From Codonopsis lanceolata (Eukaryota; Streptophyta; Magnoliopsida; Asterales; Campanulaceae), in assembly GCA_013146195.2 (NCBI GenBank), contig CM028380.1, positions 83,299,142 through 83,363,141 on the forward strand: DNA of 64,000 bases, read 5' to 3'. Below the pieces are notes generated by a model, which had not been told where the DNA came from, did not search any database, and saw nothing but the letters and a program-made list of their open reading frames with translations. Of the stretch, positions 1 through 12,426 are shown piece after piece. The translations under genes and the position numbers were made by a program. Each line of letters opens with the position of its first letter. Position 1 is the stretch's first letter.

Positions 1-1
1 T

Positions 2-1354
2 GATTCAGTGAAGCTCATCCCTCCTGCTTCGTATAAGGGTAAACCTGCCCTTCGTCTTACCCCGGACATTGTTGCTGCTCTCTCTAAACCTTTCCATCTT
101 GCTTTGGTTGGTAAGTTCTCACATGGAAGACCCTCTCTTGAATCTATGCGCAAGGAATTTCTAATGTTTGGCCTCAAGACGGGAGTCACTATTGGCCACT
201 TGGATCACAAGCATGTCCTCATTCAAACAAATCATGAAGCTGATTTCCAACGTTTGTGGATTAAGGATCAATGGTTTGTTGGTTCTTTTACGATGAGGGT
301 TTTTAAATGGACCCTTGACTTCAGGCCGGAGATTGAAAGTCCCATCGTCCCGGTTTGGTTCTCTCTTCCTAGCTTGCCTATTTACTTGTTCAACAAGCAA
401 ACACTTGTCTCCATAGGTAATATGATTGGTTCCCCGCTGCTTATTGATTCCCCTACTGCCAATCTGACTAGACCTAGTGTTGCTAGGATATGCATTGAAG
501 TTAATCTTACTCAACCGATCCCTAATCGCATATGGATAGACAATGGAATCTCGGAAGGGTTCTGGCAACCCATAGAAGCCGAAAGACTGCCTCTTTACTG
601 CACGTTTTGTCATATACAAGGACACGATGGCGACTCTTGCAAGCATTACCTTCAGAAAGTTCAGAGTGAGAAGAAACTGGCTAATGAAGCCCAAACTGCA
701 AAACCTGATGCTCCTGTGCACCCAAGTCATACTTTTGTAGCTCCCCCTCCTAAAATGGCTTGGAAGGCCAAAGATGGAAAAGTCATTAATTCCAACACTG
801 ATTCTCACCAAGCTGACCAGATTGTGACAAATCATTTATTTGCAGCGGGTACAAGTAAATCCATAGAAATGGACCCAATCTCATCTTCTCATCAAGCCTT
901 AGATCAGGATGCAGATGGTCACAATTCTATTCCTATGCATAATTCGTCTCATTTGCCAAAAATATCTGAGGTCAATGGACCAGAATGTACGATGAAACAA
1001 GTCCCTGTGTAGGTTGGAAACACAAATGAAAATGGCTCTATGGATACATCTCATCAGAATGCTGAACCTTCGCATTGCCCATCCAATGTTGAAAAGCCCA
1101 TGGATGAGATAATTGAGGCTGATCAGGGAGAAACCATTATCTCCCCTAATCGATTTGTTGTGCTGCAAACTATTGAAGAAGAAGGAAATGAATCGGATAC
1201 TTCACAATTTGAAGCCCTTAATCTGGAAACAGCAAGTCCTAGACATAAAAAAGGTAAGCTGCCGAAAGTTACTGGTCCTCAAAGAAACACCCATTCGAAG
1301 ATGCAGTCTAAGGCCCAGTCAGGTTCTCAACACGGCGTTGATCATGACGATTAA
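2..1354 (+). pseudogene. LINE ORF1 (DUF4283 + CCHC zinc knuckle), partial
   Basis: Nucleic-acid-binding ORF1 protein of the LINE; its true start lies left of the window. The first two thirds match the DUF4283 type (KFSHGRP, HVLIQTNHEADFQRLW, VPVWF, ARICIEV). They are followed by a CCHC knuckle, C-x2-C-x4-H-x4-C (CTFCHIQGHDGDSC), at about 600-645. A low-complexity polar tail ends at the TAA at 1352-1354. A TAG at 1010-1012 interrupts the frame, which is otherwise open on both sides. The tail ISPNRFVVLQ is also found in the ORF1 of the minus-strand LINE. Expected role: binding LINE RNA in a ribonucleoprotein particle. Dead as written unless the stop is read through. Confidence 0.88.
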
Positions 1355-4300
1355 GTCTCTATTCTGGAATATACGGGGGGTTGGTAATGATACCACAGTC
1401 TCTCGTCTTAAAAAATTGGTGTCTCTTCATAAAATCTCTCTTCTTTTGATCAGCGAGCCAATGATTGATAAGTCTCAACTTCCTTTATAGTTAAAAAGAT
1501 CAAATTTCGGTATTATTATTGTAACTTAGTTAATTCTATTTGGATTTTAGCTAAATCGACTTTCACTTGTCAGATTGTCTATGATTCGATTCAGCACCTT
1601 ACTTTAAGTGTTAAGCATTACACTTGGGAGCATCCGGTGATTGTTTCTGCTGTATATGCGAAATGCTCGGTGGTTGAGTGACATGCTTTATGGAATGAAG
1701 TTATAGATATGGGATCTGAATTTCTGAATTCCCCTTGGATGGTTGCGGGTGACTTTAATATTGTTCTTTCGCCGTAGGAAAAACTAGGTGGTAATGGATG
1801 GGATCGGCAAGGAGCTCATGAGTTCCAGGCCTGTCTTAATGCTGCTGGATTGTTTGACATGGGCTTTCTAGGTAGCCAGTATACTTGGAGTAACAATAGA
1901 GATGGTCCCGCTACTATTTACCAACGTCTCGATCGGGGAGCATGTAATATGGCGTGGTCTTCAATGTTTTCATCTCAAGTGGAACATCTTAACAGAACCT
2001 GTTCTGACCATTCTCCTATTCTTATTTCGATTAGCCCCGAGATTTCTTCTAGACCCTCTCAATTTCGATTCCTGAATGTTTGGACTTCCCATCATTCTTT
2101 CTTGGATGTTGTCAAGAATGCATGGAATTCGGAGGTTGGTGGCAGGCCTATGCTTAAATTTTCTAACAAGCTCAAGGTGGTTCGAAGGGCTTTAAAGATT
2201 TGGAATAAAAAAGTCTTTGGAAATATTTTTCAAGCTATTAAATGTGCAGAGGATGAAGTTCTTGCTAAAGAAATCATGTATGAGGCCAATAACATCCCGT
2301 CTAATAGAGAGGCTCTTCATCGTGCTAGGGCGGATCTTCAACTCGAACTTAAGATAGAAGAAGACTTTTGGAGGCAGAAATCTCACCTTAAATGGCTAAA
2401 AGAAGCCGATGGGAACACTAAGTTATTTCATTCTTCAGTTCAACAGACTCGTAGCAAACTCTATATCCATAAAATCGCTGATATGAGGGGTAATATGGTT
2501 TCGACCCCGGATGACATCAAGAATGCATCAATCGAATTTTATACAGACCAACTGTTTGCTTGTGATATTTCTGATGACGGGCTCCTTTCAGCCATTCCGT
2601 CTCTCGTCTCTCATCATCAAAATGAACTGCTCACAGCCCCTCCCTCTTGTGATGAAATTAAAGAGGTGGTTTTTTCTCTTAGCGGGGATATTGCTGCCGG
2701 CCCGGATGGCTTTTCTGGCCTCTTTTATCAAACTTGCTGGGAGATCATCGCTGAGGATCTATGTTTAGTCATCGTTGAATTCTTCTCTGGATTTGATATG
2801 CCCAAATTTTGGTCTAGCACTCTTTTACTTACTATTCAGAAATCCAATTCTGTTAGCTCCTTCAAGGATCTCCGGCCTATAAGTTTATGTAATTTCTGTA
2901 ACAAGATCATCTCAAAGTTGATTTCTTCTCGGTTAGCAACCATTCTTCCTTCCATTATTTCCGATAATCAAAGTGCATTTACTAAGGGGAGGATTATTCA
3001 AGATAACCTCTTACTGGCTCAGGAATTAACTCATAGCATCCGGAAGAAAGTCAATGGATCCAATGTGATTATTAAGTTGGATATGGCAAAAGCTTTTGAT
3101 AGGATTTCGTGGGTTTATTTGACCAAAGTCTTGCGAAAATTTGGGTTTGACGAGGTTTTTATTGACATCATTTGGAGAGTGGTCTCAAATAACTGGTTTT
3201 CGGTCTTCATTAATGGGGAGTCAGCAGGTTTTTTTCACTCTACGCGTGGGTTAAGACAAGGGGATCCTTTATCCCCCAGTTTGTTTATCATTGCCGCAGA
3301 TGTGCTCAGTCGTAATCTCAACAAATTACAGCAGCTTAATGCTCATTATGCTTACTCTTCAGCTAGTGGATGCCCTATTATTTCTCATTTAGCATTTGAA
3401 GATGATGTGGTTATATTCTGTAATGGCAACAAACATTCTTTGTTGAAGCACCGTGCTCTTCTCTCATCCTATGAGCAATGTTTTGGGCAACAGATTAACG
3501 CCGGTAAGAGTTGCTTTATGATGGCTAGCAGGACCCCGGCCTCTCGTATATCTTCTATTCGTAATCACTTGGGTTTCAATCATAAATCCATGCCTGTTAC
3601 ATATCTTGGCTGCCCCCTTTTTCAAGGTCGGAAAAAAACAGGCTTTATTTGACCCTCTCATTGAAAAATTGCAAACCAGAATTAATTCATGGTTAGGTGC
3701 TTTCCTAAATCAAGCGGGAAAAATCACCCTTATTAATTCGGTTCTACAGTCCATTCTTATGTATCAAATCGCTATGCTGGACCCTCCTTCTTCAGTTGTT
3801 AAGCATATCAATCGTATTCTTTCCAATTTTTTCTGGGGATTGATAGATGGTAAAGCTAAAGCTCATTGGATTTCATGGGACAAATGCTACAGACCAGTTT
3901 CTGAAGGCGGTGTTGGCATTCGAGCTGTTTCTGATATTATCCAAGCTTATTCGATGCATCTTTGGTGGAGATTTAGAGAGGGTAAAAGCTTGTGGTCTAA
4001 GTTTCTTTCTGTCAAATATTGTTCGAATGCTCATCCTACTTTAGCTCCTGCTCGTGGGTCTTTCTCCTGGAAACGCATGTGTATGGTCAGAGATATGGTT
4101 GATCCTAATATTCAATGGATTATTGGGAGAGGTGACTGCTCAACTTGGCTGGACTATTGGCTTCCCTCGGGCCGTATTGCTCCTCCGATTTTGGAAAGCT
4201 TTTCAAAAGTTCGTGACCTCTTTGATAACTCGAATCACCTTCTTGCTAATGCTTGATCTGTTTTGGGTAGTGAGGCTACTGGTTTGGTGATTAATAGAGG

Positions 4301-5260
4301 TCTTTGTCTCTACGATTGCCCAGATAAGGCTTGTTGGACTCTCACTAATAAGGGCAATTTCACGTTTGCTTCTGCTTGGAACTTGGTTCGCTACAAGGGG
4401 CAGCTCATTGGTTCGACTTCTTTTATTTGGCAGAAACCTCTCCCTCGTTTCATTAGCATTTTTATGTGGAAGCTGTGGCAAAGAAGGATTCCGATTGATG
4501 AAAGTTTGATCCTCAAGGGTATTCAGCTTGCTTCTAGATGTTATTGTTGCACTACTGGGCACACGGAAACCTATTCTCATGTCTTTATTTCCAGCCCTAT
4601 TGCCCAGCAAGTTTGGTTAGAATTTAATTGCTTGGGGGCTGTTAAATGCTCCTCTACCTCAGTTAATCAGAGATGCATGGAATGGTGGTATTCTTGGAAT
4701 AATTCTATTTTACACGTCATTTCTCCTTCCATCATTCTTTGGGAATTATGGAAATCCCGAAACATGGCTTATCATGAAGGAGTTAGATGCTCTGCTAAGG
4801 TAATCATGGATCGAGTGAAGTACTTAGTTTTTCCTTGGTTTCAGATTCGGTCTTGCACTCTTCTGTTGACTGGGGTTCTATCTTCCTTAGTAGATTTGGT
4901 CGGAAAACTCAAAAGATTATTCAGTCTGTTTCTTGGTCCAAACCGGTGGATGATATGGTTAAACTAAACACAGATGGAGCTTGTCGTGGCAACCCTGGTC
5001 CGAGCTCGGGAGGGGGAATCCTTCGTGATAATATGGGTAATCTTATCTTCGCTTTCTCCGCTTATTATGGGTCTTCCACTAGCTTTCTTGCCGAATGTCA
5101 TACAATGGTTCAAGGGTTGTCTTGGTTACGGAGTAGTGGCTACTCGTGTGCTATTGTTGAGACAGATTCCAAATGTTTGCTGGACTGTATTAAAGGGTAG
5201 GCTCAGCCCCCTTGGAATAGCGCGTATCTTGTCCTTCAAGGAGACGACTGGCCTATTTTT
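1344..5260 (+). pseudogene. LINE ORF2: endonuclease-reverse transcriptase-RNase H, broken
   Basis: ORF2 starts at the ATG at 1344, overlapping the ORF1 stop by 11 nt. The APE-like endonuclease spans about 1344-2040 (LFWNIRGVGND; VAGDFNIV; RTCSDHSPI) and carries several stops, including one at 1488 and others near 1679 and 1774. The RT (about 2640-3500) shows LRPISLCNF, KGRIIQDN, IIKLDMAKAFDR and GLRQGDPLSPS. The catalytic loop reads FEDD where relatives have FADD; both aspartates remain. A frameshift in an A-run near 3635 moves the frame; a TGA at 4254 and another frameshift near 4850 follow. The zf-RVT region (CYCCTTGHTETYSHVF) lies about 4420-4620. RNase H starts near 4955 (LNTDGACRGNPG), has a stop at 5198-5200 and ends unfinished. 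Non-functional. Confidence 0.9.
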
Positions 5261-5264
5261 TTAA

Positions 5265-5614
5265 AGTATAGAATCCTTGCTATATGGTAAGCCAATATGC
5301 AATAGAGTTAGAATCCTTGTTTATTGTACTAACATACTAATCTTTTATGGTAAGTATGTTTTCTTATTTTACAAGGTTTGTAGGTATTCTTGGTTCATAT
5401 AAATACAAGAGGACGTTTACTATCAGAGACAAGGAAGTACATATCATAAAGGGAGAGCACAAAATTATTTAGAGAGAGTTTATGAAGAACTGCTGCTGCT
5501 GTCTTGAATGAACTATTGAATGAAGCTTCATCAGCGCCTTCATTCACACAATTTTCTGTTTTCATTCGCTATTGTTTTATTAAACTCTTCTTAGCTTATA
5601 TCAGTCTAGGTAAT
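5265..5614. other. Unassigned LTR-like debris
   Basis: No coding signal. The stretch is AT-rich and holds a TATA-like ATATAAATACAAG near 5398 followed by a purine-rich leader-like segment, which resembles the promoter half of a copia-type LTR. The words TAGAATCCTTG and TATGGTAAG each occur twice within the first 100 bases. I cannot define ends or a TSD. It could be the element that removed the 3' end of the LINE on its left. Confidence 0.3.
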
Positions 5615-6039
<425 letters not shown>

Positions 6040-9000
6040 TGTGAGACCCCGAACCTTCGTATGTTTGACTTCCTTGTTTTACGTGCCAGATGGCCATAAC
6101 AATTCTTGTTTAGCTCGTTGTGAGAGCCTCGGAAGGTGTGAGATGGCTTGGTAGAAGCTAATGCCTTAGTTCTATATGACCCATAACCTTTGACTTGTTA
6201 TAGTTCAAGTCGTGACTTATCGGTAGTCGAAACACGACTCGGTCGAGAGTTTACTCGCGTAGTTCGTTCTTGTGGCCTCGATTATACCCTAGATTACTTC
6301 TTATTTGTATTGAATGGTTTTGGAGAATGTTAGTCTTACTAGGTGATAGATTTCGTTAGTCTATTTATGCTTCTGATGCTAAGTGCCTCACATTCGTCTC
6401 TATCGCGTTGCGTGAAACCGAATATTGCGTATGTCGCGTCTTCTGGAGTTTCTATACTCGTGTAACATTGTAGGACATTGTAGGAGTACTCTAGTTCTTA
6501 CCTTCTTGTATGTTTTATAACTTTGATATTGATCACAGTATGCTTGGCTGAGAGTTAGGAAGCATTGTTGCTTCGTTTGATCATTTGGATCTTAGGGTTT
6601 CTCGGTTTACTTTCCTTGGTTGTATTGCATGTCTATTTGACTTTTGATAGGTTGGTTTGAATTCTAGACCTTGTATTATAGTCCTTAACATGTTTAGGGA
6701 GGTTTAATTAAGCTTGCTTAGTTTTAGATTGATTGATGTTATCATCGTTTGATTCTTCGTTGTGTGTTTCAATCTTCATTTCTACATGTTTCAAGGGTTG
6801 TACAAGAGTGTTTCGGATGAGTTTTGAGTAGGGTATAACCCTAGTATGTTTGGGGTTGAGTTGGGTACCTTTTAGATCAAGTTTCAAGCCATTTTCACCT
6901 CCGAAAAGACCACGCGCTCGCTCAGAAGGACCAAGCGACCGCGCATTTTCCAACAACATTGAGTTTCTGAAATTTAAACCAGGCGCTCGGCTGCTCTCCT
7001 CCACCAAGCGACCACTTGGTCCCGACATCAACTTTGTGCTGGTTTGATTTTTGGCATGAAATTTCTACTATACCTTTATTATACCCTGTCCCCTTCACCT
7101 ATTTGAGGGTATTATTGACCTTAAACACCCTTATAACCCCTAACACCCCTCTCCTCTCCTCATTTGGTGTACATAACTGGTTTAGAATGGGAGAGAAAGA
7201 TTACGTGAGATTATATGTGAGATTAGTGTGTGTTTCGTCGATTCCCGAAGTTCCGGCCATTCGTTTGACGAGCCAAGACCGCCATCGCGAAGCCCTCACT
7301 GAGTAGATCATTTCCCCTCGGTTTGTTTTCCTCTTCCTACTTGTTTGTGGCTAGATTAAGGTGTGTTACTTAAGCTCTAGTTTCTCTCTCTACATCAATT
7401 TTGATGTTAGGTTGTTAGAGACTTGTTCCTCATGATTTGTCATTGTTATACATGTCGAAATGATATGTTTTTATTGGATATTAATAAATTTTAGTGAGGG
7501 TTTGAACCCAAATGATATTATTGAGTATATTGGAATTATTATGGATTAAGATTAATTGTTGTTGGGTTTATAAACCCAGATAAATTGTGAATCACGAATC
7601 TATGCCTTGACCTAGAAATTGAGACTTGTAATTTAACCCAATTGGGGTCAATTACTTATAGAGGTTGTTATGTTGTGCTTTAGGAAAAATTCCTATAGTT
7701 ACTTGTGTTTGTCGAATCTCAATCACAGAATTTTGAGCTTTGATTGGGTGAGACCGAATTGGTGCTTAGGTGGATTTGTGGCTTAGGACTTTAATGGAGG
7801 TCCTTGAGTGATGTTAAGTGCGAGATTATCGCTAGTCATTGGATTGGTTATGTGTGGGTCGCAAATGTGTGACTTGAGAGAAAGACATTTGAATTGGTTC
7901 AATTATGAACTAGAACTATTGATACTTGTTGAACTTCAAATGAAGTCTCAAGACTTGTAAGATTGTAATCTACACCTGTATGAAACCTAGGGAATTGGGA
8001 TTGTTGATGTTGGAATACCGTCTCACTAGAGTCGCCTTGTGAATGTCTTGGAGAGCCCAAGATAATAAATTTGAGAACCCTTCTAAGGGATGAATTGGGT
8101 CGGAGTTTGCTTTAGTACTCTATACATAGAGTCTACTTGCATAGTCGCAATGATAACTAAGTTGTTATCTAAGACTCGTCGGTATGGTTTGACCGTATGA
8201 ATTATCACCACTCTAGTGTTTATTTAAGTCTTGGACTACTATGGACTTTTGGGTTATAGAATGAATTATTATTCTGGAAAGAGTTTCGTATATGGCTTAA
8301 AGATCCTAGCTAACGAAGTAGTCTTGGATAGTATATGATGATTGATGGTTAAGTTATGACTTAGCCTGGTTTCATAATTGAATGTGAAATACCATGTATA
8401 TGTGATATTATGACTAAAAGCATGATTTTTACCTTGTCAAGAATTGATTCTTCTATGTGATTTAATAATATGACTTATAATCATATTGAATGTTTTTGCC
8501 GTCATGTGTGATCTATTCTATAGTTATCGATTTATGCTGAACTTGGATTCTACTATTAAGTGGAATTATGGATTGAAATTGAACTAAGCTTGATTTGACA
8601 TTAATCAACTTAGGCTTCCCTTTTTTATACATGACTTAGTGATTTTTGAACTAGGGTTTCTAAATGGAACAAGAACCTAGCTACGCCTCAAATGAGAATA
8701 TAGAAACATGTTAGAAATGCATATAGCATTTATACCCTATTTGAATGAAACTATAGTAAGGACTCAACAGAGTCGAGTTAAGAAACAATTGAACCTTACG
8801 AGGATCGTGGTGAGATCCTATGATAGTTAGCTTCCATTTGACTAGATTACTAGCTTTTGGTTCTTGAATCGAATAAAGTGTACAACTTGACACTTATGAT
8901 TTAGAGACTCAAATGAGCTCCTATTGTGGTTTTGTGATTATTGTAACAATGTGCATAATCGTATGCTTTTAGTATATCTTTATATCTACTTGAGAATTTG

Positions 9001-9563
9001 CAAGTAAACATTTACTTGTGCATTTCATATAAGTCCAACTGACATTTCTTGATTGTTACGTGTTAGCCCCCATCTTCGTAACCATTAGGGCGCATTTGGC
9101 TAGTGCTATTTCCGGGCATCTCCTCGGAAGGTCGATGTCTCCATCTCGAGCATCTGACCCACATTCCTGGTTAACCACTAGTGATTACATGAGTGACACA
9201 ATGACATTGATTTGGTATCTTCTCTATCCATTATGTGGCTTACTCTGAGCACTTATGTGTTAACAGAGTGTTGGTTGAACATGAGATCTAAATGACCATG
9301 TTTGTATGGATTGTGTATTGAAAGACTTGATGTGTAAACATATAGGTATACATGCTTATTTATGTTCAATTCACGAAAGGGTTGATAGGTATGTATATAT
9401 AGATGTGCATACTCTTACATGATAAATTCCATGAATGAATTATTAGGTATATAAATGAGTTTATACACCTACACCTGATGATCTATGAGAGACTTGATAT
9501 GTGTGTATATATAAATATGCATACCTCTATTTAATTATTCTATGTGAGACTTGGGATATTTAT
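6040..9563 (+). repeat. Long LTR family A, copy A#1, segment 1
   Basis: It starts TGTGAGACCCCGAACCTTCG at 6040, matching the starts of copies A#2 (14701) and A#3 (14546). It follows A#2 in order to 9563, where the Athila element is inserted; the LTR resumes at 51061 after the TTTAT duplication. Noncoding. The middle holds a GC-rich block (about 6905-7020) and a leader-like stretch near 7240-7370. The last 270 bases are the tandem array of TTGATATGTGTATATATA-type units. The candidate left TSD is GTTTT (6035-6039), but its partner lies outside the window, so whether A#1 is a solo LTR or the 5' LTR of a full element cannot be decided. Confidence 0.85.
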
Positions 9564-10810
9564 TGATAGATGTGTTTTATACGCATCTATTGGGTACTTT
9601 TATAGTTTAGAAATAGCAATTCTACGAGGCTTTTGGCTACTAATATGTGTTTTGGAGCTTTATTGTGAGTTTCAGGGTTTTAGGTGGAATTATGGGATTT
9701 ACAAGGCTTAAAGTGAAGAATTGAAGGAAGGATGCAAAGTGCTAAAAGTTACAAAGAAGATGTACCGGAAATAGGAAACCCCTTGCGGACGCAAGGTCAT
9801 GACCCCTTGCCCCCGCAAGGCCTCCGGTATGCGAGCCCATAAGAGAGGAAAGGCCTTGCGGCCGCATTCCTCTGCACCTTGCCCCTGCAAGCCATTTCGT
9901 TTCACAATAAGGGGTGTTATACCCTAATTGTATCTCTTACCCTAGAAACATTAGTATAAATACAAGCCTTGTAGCCACAAGCTAGAGGATGAAAAATACT
10001 CTGATTTTAGTGTGTAATTTATAGTTTTGATTGTTTGTAATCATAGTTTAGAAGATTGTTCATGTATTCTTTCATCCCAATGATCTGTTCATCATCAAGG
10101 ATGAACTAATCGCTCCATAATATAGGAATTGGAGATAACTTGTATCGAATCTTTTGCTCTATTATATATTTTTATTCAATCAAATCTTGTTGATCACAGT
10201 GTTTATCAATCTCTTTACTATTTGGCTTTTTCCTAATGAATGGTATCGCCGTAGTTAAAGACCAAGAGGTGCGAATAACTACACGGCCATATGCATATGT
10301 CGTACACTGGCTTACCATTGTGATAAATTAAACCTATCGATGCACGAGAGTGATAAATTAGAGTTATGTTCATATACATGTTTCTGAGTGACAGACAGAA
10401 ATTCATTTGTTCTTGTTCTTAAGGAGTATATATTCGGATGAATTATTTAGGATGGAGACTGAATTATAATTTGACGACCTATACCAATCTTTCATGAATG
10501 AACCCAAGATTAATTGATTGATACATTAGGCAAAAAAACATTGGAGTAGATACAAGTGAATCCATATTCCTAGATTCTCCTCCACCATAAGATCTTCACA
10601 AACCGTGTTTGCTGCTTTAATAAACTGTTAATTAGTTTTCCTACTTTTTAGTAGAATAATTTAGATAAATAAACCAAAACCCCCCTTAGTTTAATTGTTA
10701 CATGTTTACTTGCTCTAGATACTTCTTGTCTCTGTAGTTCGACCCTTGCTTACCGTACACTATACTTGCTATTGATTCGTATACTTGCGAGGTTAAAAAA
10801 TAAGACATCA
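9564..10810 (+). repeat. Athila 5' LTR
   Basis: 1247-bp LTR, TGATAGATG...CATCA, nearly identical in order to 49815-51060 with scattered substitutions (for example CTACGAGG against CCATGAGG near the start). The upstream part carries three GC-rich words of the form CCTTGCGGACGCAAGG (about 9778-9890), then a TATA box at 9955. The transcript start would lie near 9985. Confidence 0.95.
9955..9962 (+). promoter_or_regulatory. TATA box of Athila 5' LTR
   Basis: TATAAATA in the context TTAGTATAAATACAAGCC. The same box is at 50206-50213 in the 3' LTR. It lies about 65 bp downstream of the last GC-rich repeat, as expected for an LTR polymerase II promoter. The call rests on motif and position only. 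Confidence 0.7.
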
Positions 10811-10816
10811 AGTTTT

Positions 10817-10834
10817 TGGCGCCGTTGCCAGGGA
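10817..10834 (+). other. Primer binding site, tRNA-Asp
   Basis: TGGCGCCGTTGCCAGGGA is the reverse complement of the 3' end of plant tRNA-Asp(GTC) apart from one base (A for G at the 14th position). It lies 6 nt after the 5' LTR end, the usual Athila arrangement. Confidence 0.9.
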
Positions 10835-10954
10835 CAAACTAGTTTCTAGCTAGTTTATTGATAATGTTTAAATTCAGTTTTTATAAAAGAAAATTACAAA
10901 AAGATTTTTAATATATTTTAATCTAGTTATTTAATTTTTTTAGTTTTGCATTGT

Positions 10955-12426
10955 ATGCATGGTCATGGATCTTTAAATCCCAAGTTGGTAGATTTAAATC
11001 AAAACATAAATAACCTTGGTTGAAATCAAGGAAATCCTGATAATTTTGACAATCCACCGATTAATCAAGAACAAGTAGATAGAGAGGATCCTCTGGCTGA
11101 TCCTCCAATGGATAATAATCCAAATCCTGAAAATCTGGTTCCTCCGGAGAATCAAAGAAGGGAGGAACCAGTTGCACGAAATATGGAAGTGGTAATAGAT
11201 CAAAGAATAATAAATGATTATGGTCGTCTAATGCTGAATGCGATACCATCATGTTTAGTATTACCAGATGCAGTAAGAAACTTTGAACTTAAAGGTCATT
11301 TTTATAATATGTTGCCTTCATTCTATGGATTACCTTCTGAAGACCCAGTTACTTTTGTAAAGGAATATAGTTTTATGACTGATAATTTTCCGCTAGGAGG
11401 TCTAGCGGAAAATCAATTAAAAATGTGATATTTCCAATGTGCATTAAAAGATGTAGCAAAAAGATGGTTTATTAATTTGGCACCAAGGAGTGTTTATACA
11501 TGGACTCAATTATATGATTTGTTTATGTGTAAATTTTATCAACATGTGTCTCTATCTGATTATAGAAAACAAATTATTGCCTTCCAAACTGAACTATGAG
11601 AAACATTCCATGAAGCTGTGATATATTTAAAAATCTACAAATCATGTGTCCCCATCATAATCTATCTCAAGATGTTTTAGTGACTCAATTTTATTATGCA
11701 CTTCCTTCTACTCTTCAAATTACAATTGAAAGTGCAGCCGGTGGTTCCGTTAGAGGAATGACACCAGCTGAATTAGAAGATTTGTTTGAAATATTATGTG
11801 TCAATTCCCAACAGAAAAGCACTAGAAGTAAAAATAAAGGTTTTTATCATATTCAAGATAATTCGAATAATGAAGCTAAAATGGAATGGATGCAAACACA
11901 AATTGAAGCCCTAAAACAGAAAGTTGAAATTCAAGAAGTGTGTGCTATTTATGGACTAAATAATCATGCTACTAATTTTTGTCCATCGAGTACTATGTTT
12001 CTTGAACAGGCAAATGCTATGAACGCATATCCTCCAAGACAAAGGAATTATCCTTATTCCAACACGTACAATCCGGGTTGGAGAAATCATCCCAATTTTT
12101 CATGGGGAGGAAATAAGCCATTGTGTCCTCAACAATTTCCTCAACAAGGACAACTTCAAATTGAAGAAGCGAAAAATAACGAGTTTCAAAACAAACAGAC
12201 TGCTTTCAACAAGTAAATAATGGCACATATGGACCGTTTGTCAAATGATTTTGCTCAATTGTTGAGAGGAAGAAAAGAAGGGAAGTTCCCTAGTCAAACT
12301 GAACAAGTAAAATCTATCACTACCCTGCTTAGTGGAAAAGTCATTGGAGAGGAGGTAAGTGATACTAATAATGTAAGTAATTATGGTGATGAAATTCAAG
12401 TTGAAGAAAAAAGAAAAAGATTCTGA
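10955..12426 (+). pseudogene. Athila gag, broken
   Basis: Capsid/nucleocapsid part of the gag-pol polyprotein. The likely start is the ATG at 10955, in frame with the recognisable gag body. A TGA at 11021-11023, a TGA at 11426-11428 and another near 11597 interrupt it, and the frame shifts before 11644. Capsid-like sequence is visible at 11430-11800 (KDVAKRWFINLAPRS; YRKQIIAF; TPAELEDLFEILC). The downstream stretch PYSNTYNPGWRNHPNFSW is characteristic of Athila gag. A CCHC-like motif there is degenerate (CAIYGLNNHATNFC). A TAA at about 12214 separates the last part (LSNDFAQLLRG), and a frameshift follows 12426. Inactive. Confidence 0.88.

Larger units (their letters stand above)
1..5264 (+). 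mobile_element. Decayed L1-type LINE, copy 1
   Basis: Non-LTR retrotransposon of the plant L1 type, cut on the left by the window edge and lacking its 3' end. In order it shows ORF1 (RNA-binding DUF4283 and zinc knuckle), an APE-type endonuclease, reverse transcriptase, a zf-RVT region and a C-terminal RNase H. ORF1 and ORF2 overlap by 11 nt, as in the minus-strand LINE at 51901-58957, and the two share clear protein similarity, so they belong to one family. RNase H-like reading is lost near 5260 without a 3' UTR or poly(A), so a later insertion or deletion removed the tail. Several stops and frameshifts make it immobile. The family call is firm; the exact right edge is uncertain by tens of bases. 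Confidence 0.93.

Noticed and set aside
9778..9890. Short repeated palindromes resembling a CRISPR array
   Set aside because: Eukaryotic LTR context, irregular spacing, no constant repeat length, no cas genes.
10817..10834. Resemblance to a tRNA-Asp gene
   Set aside because: Only the 3' 18 bases in inverse are present, right after an LTR: it is a primer binding site, not a tRNA gene.
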